This document shows positions 16,118 to 25,010 of a DNA stretch of 64,000 nt, one piece after another. This stretch comes from Cyanobacteriota bacterium (GTDB lineage: Bacteria > Cyanobacteriota > Vampirovibrionia > Vampirovibrionales > Vampirovibrionaceae): positions 663,933-727,932 of the forward strand of contig JAIEMW010000004.1 in assembly GCA_019751815.1 (NCBI GenBank). Reading direction: 5' to 3'. The position numbers and the translations under genes were made by a program. Each line of letters begins with the position of its first letter. Within the stretch, counting starts at the first letter, position 1. The notes beneath the pieces were generated by a model. It was given only the letters and a program-made list of their open reading frames with translations, was not told the DNA's origin and ran no database searches.

Positions 16118-18276
16118 TAGTCGGTGACTTCAGAGCGCAGTTCAATTTTGTGGGGATCGCGACCAATGACCGCACGCCACTTGCCTATCTGCAGAAGATA
16201 TAACTGAGTTTCTCCACCAAAACGTTGTTTGGTGGCTTTTATTTCGGCCTCAGGATCTTCTAAGGGATCGGTACTAAAGACTTTTAACACCGTCATATCA
16301 GGGGTTACATCGTCTTGCTTCGAGAGTGCGGCCATCAGTAACCACAGTCCGTTCATTGGCGTCACCATCAGCAGGGTGGCGTCATCCAGTTGATATTGGT
16401 TGGGGTGGGTATTCTTGCCATCTGAATCTGTGTGACTGACCCCAATGGCGGTTGTCGGGTCGTAGGCTTTTTGTCTTTCTGTATTTTGGACCCCATCTTG
16501 AGTTTGAAACGGAGTGGTGAGCTGAGAAAGTTGGAGTTTCTCTAAGTCCGCCTCAGAGACGTTTACTTGGAGGGAGTTTAACTCAAGTGCAGGTCCCTCT
16601 GCCTCTGGGGTCTCAGTAACCCAGTTTTGTGGGTGGTCTAGTTCTGGTGGCAGGATCGGCATTTCTTGGGTAAACGCCCAGCTTTCGTCTGTAAAACTGT
16701 CGTCCAGTGGACGCAGCATATCCAAATTACCGGTGGGTTCCTCACCAGATGGGGCATGAGAGGCCACAGGCTCTAGCCCGTAAGAGGTGATGGCTTCCGT
16801 GTATGTGGCCTCTGGCAGAAACTCAGAGTCGTCGGTCACCGCTTCTAGAGAGATTAATTCTGCTGCCGGAGCAAAATCGAGTGAGGAGAATGAAGCCACA
16901 GTGGCGTGGGACACGGTATCTGCAAAGGCGGGAGAGGATTGTGAGGCCCCAGACCCAGTATTCGGAAGTTCTGGACCATCAGCATTTTCTTCCCATTGCA
17001 AGGGCATTTCGGGTAATTCAAACGTAGGTAGCCCCATAAAATCCGGGTCTTCTGCTGGCTTGTAGAACGCTTGCCCTTGGTAAGGCATCACATCTTCAAT
17101 CTCATCAGCGTCTAACACAGAGGCTACTTGCTCTTGAACCTGCTTGATGATGTTGGGATCATCGCTTAGCTGTGGCATATCAAGGATGTTTGGCTCATTG
17201 AGGAGTGGCTGCTCAGGTTCCAGTGAGCTCATGGCGTCATCAAACCCTGGAGCCATATGTGTCCAAAAATCATCCACGGCGTTTTGAACGACCGGATCTC
17301 CAAAATTGTCTAGTTCCGGGCCAAAACTTCCGGAAAAGCCTGTTTGATCATCGAGAGACGGTAAGCCTGGAGCGGGCATAATGTCGTTATCCAGAGTGCC
17401 TGCCACGTCCCACTGCTTGGACTGAGAGATATCCGGAATGTCCAAAGAGCCAGACCCCAGTGTCATATCGAGGGGGAATACTTCTGGTTCGGCAGCAGTG
17501 AAGGGTTCATTGATAGACTCATGTTTCAGAGGCTCATTTACGAGGGGCTCATTTACAGGTAAGGGCATAGCCGGCATTACAGGGATGTCCATCAAAACCG
17601 GAGATTCAAGACCCATAAAGTCATCTGTCTCAGAATCATCAAACGACCCAGAGGCAGGAAATTCAGGGATGCTTGGGCTAAGAGGTTCACTCTGGGTTAA
17701 ATTTGACTCTGTCATTGCCTCTAGTTCAAAAGTGGGCATTTCTGCTTGCTGCATTTCTGGTTGCTGATTCAGCAGCGGCGCGGGTTCTTCCAGAGTGGTC
17801 TCTGCCAGAAAGGCCTCAGGCATGATTGAGTTTGTTGGCTCTGAATAAGGCTCTGAATACTGTTCTGAAATTTTTTCTGGCAGTAAATCAGGCATTTCTG
17901 GCTCAAACACTGGGATGCCCTGATTCAATTCTGGTGCCAGCCAGCTTTCGGGTTCAGTGTTGACGGCCTGTTCCGCAACAGCCTGTTCTGGGATAAAGAG
18001 GGTTTCCTCAATAGAGGGATTGAAACTATCTTCTATAATCTGGGAGGCCTCAGTCTGGGGTGACGATTCGGTTGGCATATATTGCGAGCCAAACCCAAAA
18101 TCAACCGGAGCTGGCTCACTGCCAACCTGGTTGCCAAATAAATAGCCCTTGCTGGCGGCTCTCGGTTTGGCAGAAAGCCCAGATTTTTTTCCGGATGCTT
18201 TCACTTCTGAGTCTTCTTGTAAAGACTCAGAGGAGTCGGCCTCACCGGAAGGGGTTGCTTTCTTCTTAAAAAACAT
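16117..18276 (-). CDS. Large acidic low-complexity protein of unknown function
   Basis: A 719-residue protein dominated by Glu, Pro, Ser and Leu from about residue 70 to 590. Local repeats include the NEPL/NEPF units near residues 240-260 and QYSEPYSEP. A short basic start (MFFKKK) and a compact, ordinary-looking C-terminal domain of about 85 residues (from ATLLMVTPMNGLWLLMAAL to RDPHKIELRSEVTD) frame the disordered region. There is no signal peptide or transmembrane helix. I do not recognise the family. The layout suggests a long flexible tether carrying a folded C-terminal module. It is the first gene of the pair with the XRE/zinc-ribbon protein. Confidence 0.65.
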   Translation of the reverse strand: MFFKKKATPSGEADSSESLQEDSEVKASGKKSGLSAKPRAASKGYLFGNQVGSEPAPVDFGFGSQYMPTESSPQTEASQIIEDSFNPSIEETLFIPEQAVAEQAVNTEPESWLAPELNQGIPVFEPEMPDLLPEKISEQYSEPYSEPTNSIMPEAFLAETTLEEPAPLLNQQPEMQQAEMPTFELEAMTESNLTQSEPLSPSIPEFPASGSFDDSETDDFMGLESPVLMDIPVMPAMPLPVNEPLVNEPLKHESINEPFTAAEPEVFPLDMTLGSGSLDIPDISQSKQWDVAGTLDNDIMPAPGLPSLDDQTGFSGSFGPELDNFGDPVVQNAVDDFWTHMAPGFDDAMSSLEPEQPLLNEPNILDMPQLSDDPNIIKQVQEQVASVLDADEIEDVMPYQGQAFYKPAEDPDFMGLPTFELPEMPLQWEENADGPELPNTGSGASQSSPAFADTVSHATVASFSSLDFAPAAELISLEAVTDDSEFLPEATYTEAITSYGLEPVASHAPSGEEPTGNLDMLRPLDDSFTDESWAFTQEMPILPPELDHPQNWVTETPEAEGPALELNSLQVNVSEADLEKLQLSQLTTPFQTQDGVQNTERQKAYDPTTAIGVSHTDSDGKNTHPNQYQLDDATLLMVTPMNGLWLLMAALSKQDDVTPDMTVLKVFSTDPLEDPEAEIKATKQRFGGETQLYLLQIGKWRAVIGRDPHKIELRSEVTD

Positions 18277-18398
18277 CGATAGCTCTCGTCTCGATCGACC
18301 TCACTATGTCATCATGTCATTGAGTTTAGTATAGTGTGGACTGAGTTGGAACCCCCCTAAGTCAATCTTATCTTTAGGATACGGAAGATTTTAGCGAA

Positions 18399-19865
18399 AT
18401 GCCCTATACATACGATCAGACAGCCAGCGATGAGACAGCCGGTGAGACAGCGCTGGTTTTAGATCCTGCATTTTTACCCGAAAATGCCCTTTATGGCGCA
18501 GAAGAGGGGAAAACTGTGGGCTGGGAACTGTCACCCCGCCCTTATTTACTGTCTCAAGAACAGCATCAGCAACTGGTAAACATTGGGCAACTGTTGCACC
18601 GCTGGCTCCCTGCCTGTGAGAGTTTGTATCGAGACAGCCTGGAAGAGAAAGCTCCAAACTGGGTATCTGCCTTGGTCGATCAAGGAAAACCGGAGCATCT
18701 CAGGCAGTTTTCAGTGATGAAGCGTTGGAAGTCGCAATCTCCTCTTGTGATACGACCGGATCTTCTGGTTACAGAATCGGGCTTTGCTCTCTGTGAGATT
18801 GATGCTGTCCCAGGCGGTATTGGCTTTACTGCGGCCTTAAATCAAGCCTATCAGGCCAGTGGGTTTTCTGTGCTCCAGAACAAGACGATTCCAGAAGATT
18901 TCTTGGAGATGCTAAAAGCCTTCTTTGTGCGTGAAGCGCCGGAGTCCCAAACAGGAAAAGACCCGGTTATCGCCCTGATTATTTCCGATGAAGCCGCCGA
19001 TTACCGACATGAGATGCAGTGGTTGGTCGACACCATTCAACAAGACTATCCTGCCATCTTCTTGGTCCATCCCAAACAGCTGAGACTGGTTCGGGACAAG
19101 TTGGTTTTTGAAGATAACGGGTTGGAAACCCCCATTGATATTATTTATCGGTTTTTTGAATTATTTGACTTGGCCAATATCCCTGGCATAGACCTGATAC
19201 AATACGCGCTGAAAAAACGATGGGTGGTGTGTACGCCCCCCTTTAAACCTGTATTTGAAGAGAAGGCCTGGCTAAGTCTCATTCATCATCCCGCACTGCA
19301 AGGGGAATGGCTTAAACGCATTTCTCAGTCGGATTTGGATGCATTAAGCGCTTTGATTCCCGAAGGCTGGATTTTGGATCCACGGCCTGTCCCGCCCCAA
19401 GCGGTGATTCCCGGCTTAACCATTCAAAATCAGGCAGTACAGGATTTTCGCACCTTGAAAAAGGCCACCCAAAAGGAACGGCACCTGGTGATCAAACCTT
19501 CCGGGTTTTCACCCCTGGCCTGGGGAAGCAAAGGAGTGACGATAGGGCACGATGAGTCTCAAGAGGCCTGGGCTGAGGCGTTGGAAAATGCACTCGCGAG
19601 CTTTGGAAAAACACCATACTTGCTGCAACGCTTTGAAAAACCCAAAACTGAAGACTTGTTCAAGTTAGACACGCAAGCAGGACAGGAAAAGGTGATTCCT
19701 TTCCCTGCAAAAACCAGGCTGTGCCCCTACTATTTTGTGGCAGAAGCCCCAACCCTGGTGGGTGTTCTTGCCACAGCCTGTCCTGCGGATAAAAAAATTA
19801 TCCACGGGATGAAAGATGCGATACTGGCCCCAGCGGCTGTTGAGACCGAAAGGTTTACAACTTAG
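18399..19865 (+). CDS. ATP-grasp-like protein, possibly circularly permuted type
   Basis: A 488-residue cytosolic protein. The segment IRPDLLVTESGFALCEIDAV followed by PGGIGFTAAL resembles the substrate-side motif of glutathionylspermidine-synthase-like enzymes. Further on, LVIKPSGFSPLAWGSKGVTI, then PYLLQRFEKP, resembles the nucleotide-binding lysine and GGxGV-type loop of ATP-grasp enzymes, with the loop altered to WGSKGV. Such enzymes ligate a carboxylate to an amine using ATP. Substrate and pathway cannot be deduced from the neighbours (a divergent acidic protein and the flagellar fliJ). The ATG at 18399 has GGAAG about ten bases upstream. Family assignment rests on motif resemblance only. 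Confidence 0.6.
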   Translation: MPYTYDQTASDETAGETALVLDPAFLPENALYGAEEGKTVGWELSPRPYLLSQEQHQQLVNIGQLLHRWLPACESLYRDSLEEKAPNWVSALVDQGKPEHLRQFSVMKRWKSQSPLVIRPDLLVTESGFALCEIDAVPGGIGFTAALNQAYQASGFSVLQNKTIPEDFLEMLKAFFVREAPESQTGKDPVIALIISDEAADYRHEMQWLVDTIQQDYPAIFLVHPKQLRLVRDKLVFEDNGLETPIDIIYRFFELFDLANIPGIDLIQYALKKRWVVCTPPFKPVFEEKAWLSLIHHPALQGEWLKRISQSDLDALSALIPEGWILDPRPVPPQAVIPGLTIQNQAVQDFRTLKKATQKERHLVIKPSGFSPLAWGSKGVTIGHDESQEAWAEALENALASFGKTPYLLQRFEKPKTEDLFKLDTQAGQEKVIPFPAKTRLCPYYFVAEAPTLVGVLATACPADKKIIHGMKDAILAPAAVETERFTT

Positions 19866-19956
19866 ACATGTCTCCTGCATGTGAGGGATATTTCTGTTGA
19901 TCTGCCTCAGTTATCTTGCGGGGGGTCGAAAACCGATTAGCATTCTTAAATGAAAG

Positions 19957-20505
19957 ATGGCTATGGCACCCTTTATTTACCGTCTTCAGAAGGTTTACGA
20001 ACTTCGTGAGCGCAAGAGAAAACAACAAGAACTCCGCGTGATCGAGGCCGTTGCCCGTGTGCAAGCTGTCGAAACATCGATTTCTGAGAAAAAGAATGAG
20101 ATTCGACTCTTGAGGCAAAATATGTTGTCGTCTCCCCATACGCTGATGAGCATGCACGATGAGTTTATTCACGGGCTGAACCATGACCTGGACCGGTTGT
20201 ATGTTGACTTGCAAGAGGCCAAAGAACACTTGGCACGCGAACGAGAACTGCTGATTAAGGCAGAAGCCGAATTAGAGGCGCTAGAAAAGCATAAAGAAAA
20301 AACCTACGAAGCTTGGCTAGAAGACGAAAAGCGCCTTGAGCTGAAACGGCTCGATGAGGTGGCCTCACAGCGGTTTTTTCGTAATCAGCTAGAAGAGATT
20401 GAGCTAGAAGAGATTGAGCTAGCAGAGATTGAGCTAGCAGAAATGGATGCCCTGGCTGAAGAAGAGAAAATCACATTGAAAGCACAGGAGGGCCAGTCTT
20501 TATGA
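19957..20505 (+). CDS. fliJ: Flagellar FliJ-like protein
   Basis: The 182-residue protein is almost entirely coiled coil. Its start, FIYRLQKVYELRERKRKQQE, matches the FliJ N-terminal pattern. FliJ is a soluble export component that binds the FliI ATPase and FlhA and escorts chaperones during flagellar assembly. The C-terminus, usually short, is extended by an acidic repeat tract (LEEIE/LAEIE units, about residues 144-163). The gene overlaps the downstream FliK-like gene by four bases (ATGA), fitting a flagellar operon. Alternative ATG at 19963. Other helical proteins share this composition, but the context supports FliJ. Confidence 0.75.
   Translation: MAMAPFIYRLQKVYELRERKRKQQELRVIEAVARVQAVETSISEKKNEIRLLRQNMLSSPHTLMSMHDEFIHGLNHDLDRLYVDLQEAKEHLARERELLIKAEAELEALEKHKEKTYEAWLEDEKRLELKRLDEVASQRFFRNQLEEIELEEIELAEIELAEMDALAEEEKITLKAQEGQSL
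20386..20445 (+). repeat. 15-bp tandem repeat, four copies, inside the fliJ-like gene
   Basis: Four consecutive 15-base units with the consensus GAGCTAGAAGAGATT (copies start at 20386, 20401, 20416 and 20431). They encode QLEEI, ELEEI, ELAEI and ELAEM. Copies two and three differ at only one base. The unit is a multiple of three, so copy-number change would lengthen or shorten the C-terminal coiled coil without a frameshift. Confidence 0.85.
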
Positions 20506-21347
20506 GTGAAACGTTTGACCCTACGATCACTGCAGCAAGCCCTCGGTTTCAGAGAGGAACTGTTTATGCTGAGGGTTACAACAGCCATGGTCATGGATTT
20601 TTGGATGATGCAATGGGGGATTTCTCATTTTGGGAAATGTTTAAAGGACTTTCTCAAAACAATACTACTTCTGCCCCTGTGTCCTCCGCTGTTGACAAAG
20701 ACAATAAAGATGCCGCTCTGAAGGGAACAGAATCGTCGCTATCAAAAACAGCCTTAAAACTAAAAGCCCAAAAGGCCTCTGAAGACAGTGCCAATCAAGA
20801 GGACATTCGTGCTAAAACCACCTCCAAAAATACAGCAGTGTCTCAAAAACTCAATGACCTTGATTCAGAGGACGATACCCGCTTTGTCTTGTCATCCTTG
20901 ACGGCCAACGATGCCCGGTTTCTGCAACAAGTTCTCTTGCTCGGCCTGCCGGTGTCCATGATGCAAGCCAATAAAGGGAATCAGGCTGGAACTTCCTTCA
21001 GCTCAGCCATTTTAGACAGTACAATGTCTGCTGACTCTGCTTCAGTCACGCGAGGACTCTCCAAAGGCCTTTCTGAAGCGCTGAAAACAGCCTACAAGAG
21101 TAACCAATCGGTTCGGATTGATATCGATAATCAGGCATCGGTTGTCCTGAAATTCTCTCAAGGTAAGGTATCAGCAGAATTTCTTTCCTCAGAGCACACA
21201 ATGACTCTGTATCTCAAGCAACATCTCGACGAATTACGTCAGCGCTTGGCAGCTAAAAACCTGCCTGTGGGTGATGTGTTGTATAAGCAACAACAACAAC
21301 AAGACCAACGGGGGCAAAAAAACCAGTTTCAGCAAGATTTTGAATAA
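20502..21347 (+). CDS. fliK: Flagellar hook-length control protein FliK-like
   Basis: A 281-residue protein with a long Ser/Thr/Ala/Lys-rich, probably disordered N-terminal half. The C-terminal domain contains SVRIDIDNQASVVLKFSQGK, then VSAEFLSSEHTMTLYLKQ and HLDELRQRLAAKNLPV, matching the FliK C-terminal pattern of amphipathic strands and helix. It ends with a Gln-rich tail. FliK acts as the ruler and substrate-specificity switch for the flagellar export gate. It is shorter than typical FliK (near 400) and its sequence match is moderate, so the call leans on coupling to fliJ and proximity to the hook/rod gene. Confidence 0.7.
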   Translation: MSETFDPTITAASPRFQRGTVYAEGYNSHGHGFLDDAMGDFSFWEMFKGLSQNNTTSAPVSSAVDKDNKDAALKGTESSLSKTALKLKAQKASEDSANQEDIRAKTTSKNTAVSQKLNDLDSEDDTRFVLSSLTANDARFLQQVLLLGLPVSMMQANKGNQAGTSFSSAILDSTMSADSASVTRGLSKGLSEALKTAYKSNQSVRIDIDNQASVVLKFSQGKVSAEFLSSEHTMTLYLKQHLDELRQRLAAKNLPVGDVLYKQQQQQDQRGQKNQFQQDFE

Positions 21348-21376
21348 ATTACCTCACCGACTAGGAGAAAAAAGCG

Positions 21377-22213
21377 ATGCAAGATCCATTTATTACAGCG
21401 CTCAATACCCAAAAAGCGGCCTTAGGCTGGTTTGAGAATCTCGCCCAAAATCTTGGCAACATATACACGCCTGGATACCGAGAAGCCCGTTCTACGTTTT
21501 CAGATTTTATCAACGGGACACAGCTTTCGGAGTTGCCTCGCAACACGGAGCAAGGAAAGTCGCTGCCAGGAAAAGCGCCGACCAATCTCTTTATCGAAGG
21601 GAAAGGGTATTTTGTGGTTCGCAAAGGCGATAATACCTTGCGGTTTACACGTCTGGGTGATTTTAAATTTGACCCTAACGGGGCCTTGGTCAATGAAGCA
21701 GGTGACAAAGTGCAAGGCTATTTGCTGGGTGAAAACGGACAGGTGCTTAACACACAAGACAGTAATGCCTCACCTTCAGCCAACAATCCCAATCACCAAG
21801 CTGGCGGTACGGGGCATATCCCCACCACAGAAATTGCCATGTGGGTGGATCCCAGCAATGGGAAGTTTTTTGGAAAGTACGATGAGTATAAGGTTCGCTC
21901 AGACGGGACGATCTTAGGGATAGCTAACCGGGGTAAAACCGCTGTGCCCGTCTATAAAGTTGCACTGGTTAACTTTGTCAATCCAGGCGGACTGGCTGAA
22001 GTGGAAGAAAATATGTTTGTCACCAGTGCTACATCCGGTGATCCCATGGCGGGTACTGGAGAAGTGCGCAGTGGCTTGATTGAAAAATCCAATGTTCAGC
22101 TCAGAGAACAAGTGAGTTACCTTCAACAAGCCAAATTACAGCTTGATGTGACCGCCAAACTCATTTCAACCAACAAAAGTTTATTGGAAGAGGCCCTGCG
22201 TTTAGTCCAATAG
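21377..22213 (+). CDS. Flagellar hook/basal-body rod protein (FlgE/FlgF/FlgG family)
   Basis: The 278-residue product has the N-terminal rod-type helix (ALNTQKAALGWFENLAQNLG followed by NIYTPGYRE) and the central hook domain signature (NLFIEGKGYFVV, RFTRLGDFKFDPNGALVNEAG, VQGYLL). The C-terminal helix (VRSGLIEKSNVQLREQVSYL onward) is typical of axial proteins. It is exported by the flagellar type III apparatus and polymerises in the rod or hook. Length fits FlgF/FlgG better than FlgE, but the specific member cannot be settled. It follows the FliK-like gene after about 29 bases, with an AGGAG ribosome site at 21363. Confidence 0.88.
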   Translation: MQDPFITALNTQKAALGWFENLAQNLGNIYTPGYREARSTFSDFINGTQLSELPRNTEQGKSLPGKAPTNLFIEGKGYFVVRKGDNTLRFTRLGDFKFDPNGALVNEAGDKVQGYLLGENGQVLNTQDSNASPSANNPNHQAGGTGHIPTTEIAMWVDPSNGKFFGKYDEYKVRSDGTILGIANRGKTAVPVYKVALVNFVNPGGLAEVEENMFVTSATSGDPMAGTGEVRSGLIEKSNVQLREQVSYLQQAKLQLDVTAKLISTNKSLLEEALRLVQ

Positions 22214-22271
22214 GTGTTTTTAGGCTTTCCATATTTTGTCTGCACCGTGCCCCTGCTAGACTAGTCATGAT

Positions 22272-24992
22272 ATGGATTCCAACGCTTCCCTTAAAAACGC
22301 TGTAAAACAAACAGTACCCGCACAGACTCTGTCTGTTTACTATCATACGCATTGGGACAGAGAGTGGTACGAGCCGTTTGCTTCGTACCAATTACGTTTG
22401 GCTCGTGTCTTAGACAAAATTTTAGAGCGGCTAGAGTCGGGCGCACTTCCCAGTTTCATGCTGGACGGTCAGACCAGTCTTCTCCACGATTATCTGGCCT
22501 TTCGACCTTCTCACCGTGAAAGAATCCAAAAACTGGTGACTCAAAAAAAACTCGCGATTGGGCCATGGTTTGTGATGCCGGACGAGTTTTTAGTTTGCGG
22601 AGAAAGTCTGCTTCGTAATCTGCAAAAGGGGATCGCTGATGCCAAATCCTTTGGAGAGACAGACTGGTGCGGTTACCTACCGGATACTTTTGGCCATTGT
22701 GCTGATATGCCGACCTTGCTGCAGGCTGTGGGGATCGATGCGGCGGTGCTCTGGCGAGGCTTAATCCCAGATAGCAATGCTCATTGCTGGCATGCCCCTT
22801 CTGGGGAGAAAGTGGCGTTGTATCATTTGACGGAAGGTTACTTTCAAAACCTTTTTCACGATCGCGAACTGAGCGAAGAGGACCGTAAAAAGACCCTAAA
22901 AAACTGGTTTGATTCTGCTTCAAAGGCTTCAGCCTTATGGGGGCCTTTACTTCCCATTGGCGGCGATCACCTGGGGGCTCTTTCAGGTTCTGTGCTGGCG
23001 CAGTTAAACAACGCAGCACTCCCACTTCAGTCGATTCAAGAGACATTACCCGTGATGTTTATTCGAGATCAGCAGAAACGATGCACCCTCGACCAGTTAC
23101 CCTTACTGTCTGGTGAGCTGAGAGAGACCGGAAGAATTTTCTTATTGCCCGCGGTCGCCTCTGCACGGGTGTATTTAAAGCAAGCCAATCGCCGCTTGAC
23201 GCACCGCTTATTGCATACGCTAGAGCCGCTGCAAGTGTTGAATCGATTATTTTTTGGGTCAGGTAATACGGTCATTCCAGAAATAACTGCCATGTGGGAT
23301 CTGCTGTTACTTAATCATCCTCACGACAGTATTTGTGGCTGTAGTGTGGATAGTGTGCATAGAGACAATGAGCAACGTTTCGAGTCTGTAAGGGCGATGC
23401 AACATGCGTTATTGCCTTGGATGTTGCGGCCTTGGGCGGGTTGGCGCGACTCTGATTCTGGGTGGAGTTTGCCGGGTAAGCAGCCGGATAATCAGCACGA
23501 TCAGAACTCCTGGACGGTTTTTTATGGCGGTTCATCTCCCTATACAGGTATTGCCTGGGTGGAGGGCACTCCTCATGCAGACCGACTGGCGCAAGTGGCC
23601 AGACCGCCCCGCGAGGTGTTAAAAGATGAATATTTAACCGATGAGTGGCAAGTGCCGCTTTCCCATCGAAAAGAGAGCAGGTCTTCAGGTTGGGTCTGGG
23701 TTGAAAATATACAGCCATTGTCAGTCACGCGTATTGATGTGGCTTCGAGTCAGACGATTCCAGAAAAATCGAGGGTCTGGACTCTGATACAAGACCACGC
23801 CTCTGAAAAAACCGTGTTTGAGACTGCCTCATTGGTTCCCAAATACTGTCTGGAGAATGAATACCTGCAGGTGGCCGTGGATGAGCATGGAGAGGTGACG
23901 GTTTTTGATAAACGCACACATCGAGCCTACCCCATCGCCCTTTCTTTTATCGACCGAGAAGAGCAGGGAGATTCTTACAACAGTGTTTGCCCTCAAGAGA
24001 CCTTAGAGAAAGCAGTGTGTCAGGGAGTACACATCACAAAACACGGTCCCGCTGTGGGAGAAATTACAGTTTTAAGTCAGTTTCAAAACCGAGCGCTCAT
24101 TTTCTCGACTCAGATACAGCTTCATGCGGCTTCCTCTATGCTTCATTGTCAAACACAGTTGCTCAATCAGTCTCCCAATCGAAAAATACAGGTGTGTTTT
24201 GAGACAGGTGCACCTATTGAAAAGGTTTTACTGGATAGTCATCTCAGTGTCATTTCCAGAGAGGTGGATCCCGCCTATAACGCAAACCAACTGGCTCCGG
24301 TAGAAAAAGGCCTGGAGTACCCGAGCAACGCTGGCCCACTCCAGCGCTTTGTGTTGGCCAATGGGCAGGCAATATTTACCGAAGGGCTCTCGGAATATGA
24401 GATTTCTGGCTCCTCTCTTCAAATCACCTTATTGCGAGCTTTTAGTCATTTATCGAAAGGGATACTGCCCACTCGCGGTGCACCAGCTGGACCGCCCTTG
24501 GAAACGCCAGAAGCACAATGCATCAACCGCCCATTGGTGTTGCGTTATGCCTGGACGCCTGTTGATAAAGAAAGCACGTCTGAAAAGACAGGTGCTGACG
24601 GTTATCTTCGCGCATGGCATCTGGCGGATCAGTTTCTTGGGAATATCCAGTTGCTTGAAACAGTTGATTTGTCTGATTCTTTTTCAAAGGGATTGATTCA
24701 ATGGGATAACCCCGCCATCATCTCTACGGCCCTCACTCTCGTCAGTCAAACTCAGATTGTGCTGCGGCTGCTGAATATTTCGCCAGACTCCCAAACACAG
24801 GTACTGGGTTTAAATCCCCGGCTCATAGACGGCCTTGACTCTATTTACTTGGTGGACGGACTCCATCAGCCAATAGGACAAGAGCCCTTGTCTGTTCGGG
24901 GTGTTGAGATCTCTGTGACTTTGGAACCCTGGCAATGGCTGGGCGTCCTCTTTCAGTTGAAGCCTGACTTCGATAAAATAAACGTGCACTAA
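22272..24992 (+). CDS. Glycoside hydrolase family 38 alpha-mannosidase
   Basis: The 906-residue enzyme has the GH38 zinc-site motif YHTHWDREWY (H27, D29), the catalytic nucleophile D138 in GYLPDTFGHCADMP, and the zinc His in LNHPHDSICGCSVDSVH near residue 350. Beta-rich central and C-terminal domains follow. GH38 enzymes hydrolyse alpha-mannosides; bacterial members include mannosylglycerate hydrolase MngB and free-oligosaccharide mannosidases. There is no signal peptide, so it is predicted to be cytosolic. It lies between the flagellar genes and a group of small envelope genes, with no sugar transporter or kinase beside it, so the substrate is unknown. Confidence 0.9.
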   Translation: MDSNASLKNAVKQTVPAQTLSVYYHTHWDREWYEPFASYQLRLARVLDKILERLESGALPSFMLDGQTSLLHDYLAFRPSHRERIQKLVTQKKLAIGPWFVMPDEFLVCGESLLRNLQKGIADAKSFGETDWCGYLPDTFGHCADMPTLLQAVGIDAAVLWRGLIPDSNAHCWHAPSGEKVALYHLTEGYFQNLFHDRELSEEDRKKTLKNWFDSASKASALWGPLLPIGGDHLGALSGSVLAQLNNAALPLQSIQETLPVMFIRDQQKRCTLDQLPLLSGELRETGRIFLLPAVASARVYLKQANRRLTHRLLHTLEPLQVLNRLFFGSGNTVIPEITAMWDLLLLNHPHDSICGCSVDSVHRDNEQRFESVRAMQHALLPWMLRPWAGWRDSDSGWSLPGKQPDNQHDQNSWTVFYGGSSPYTGIAWVEGTPHADRLAQVARPPREVLKDEYLTDEWQVPLSHRKESRSSGWVWVENIQPLSVTRIDVASSQTIPEKSRVWTLIQDHASEKTVFETASLVPKYCLENEYLQVAVDEHGEVTVFDKRTHRAYPIALSFIDREEQGDSYNSVCPQETLEKAVCQGVHITKHGPAVGEITVLSQFQNRALIFSTQIQLHAASSMLHCQTQLLNQSPNRKIQVCFETGAPIEKVLLDSHLSVISREVDPAYNANQLAPVEKGLEYPSNAGPLQRFVLANGQAIFTEGLSEYEISGSSLQITLLRAFSHLSKGILPTRGAPAGPPLETPEAQCINRPLVLRYAWTPVDKESTSEKTGADGYLRAWHLADQFLGNIQLLETVDLSDSFSKGLIQWDNPAIISTALTLVSQTQIVLRLLNISPDSQTQVLGLNPRLIDGLDSIYLVDGLHQPIGQEPLSVRGVEISVTLEPWQWLGVLFQLKPDFDKINVH

Positions 24993-25010
24993 CCTAAAAG
25001 GAAATATAGG

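Noticed and set aside
22456..23046. 196-codon minus-strand frame inside the GH38 gene
   Set aside because: The plus-strand GH38 catalytic motifs cover the region; the antisense product has no recognisable features.
23311..23718. Minus-strand frame inside the GH38 gene
   Set aside because: Antisense to the metal-binding and central domain; composition is unlike real genes here.
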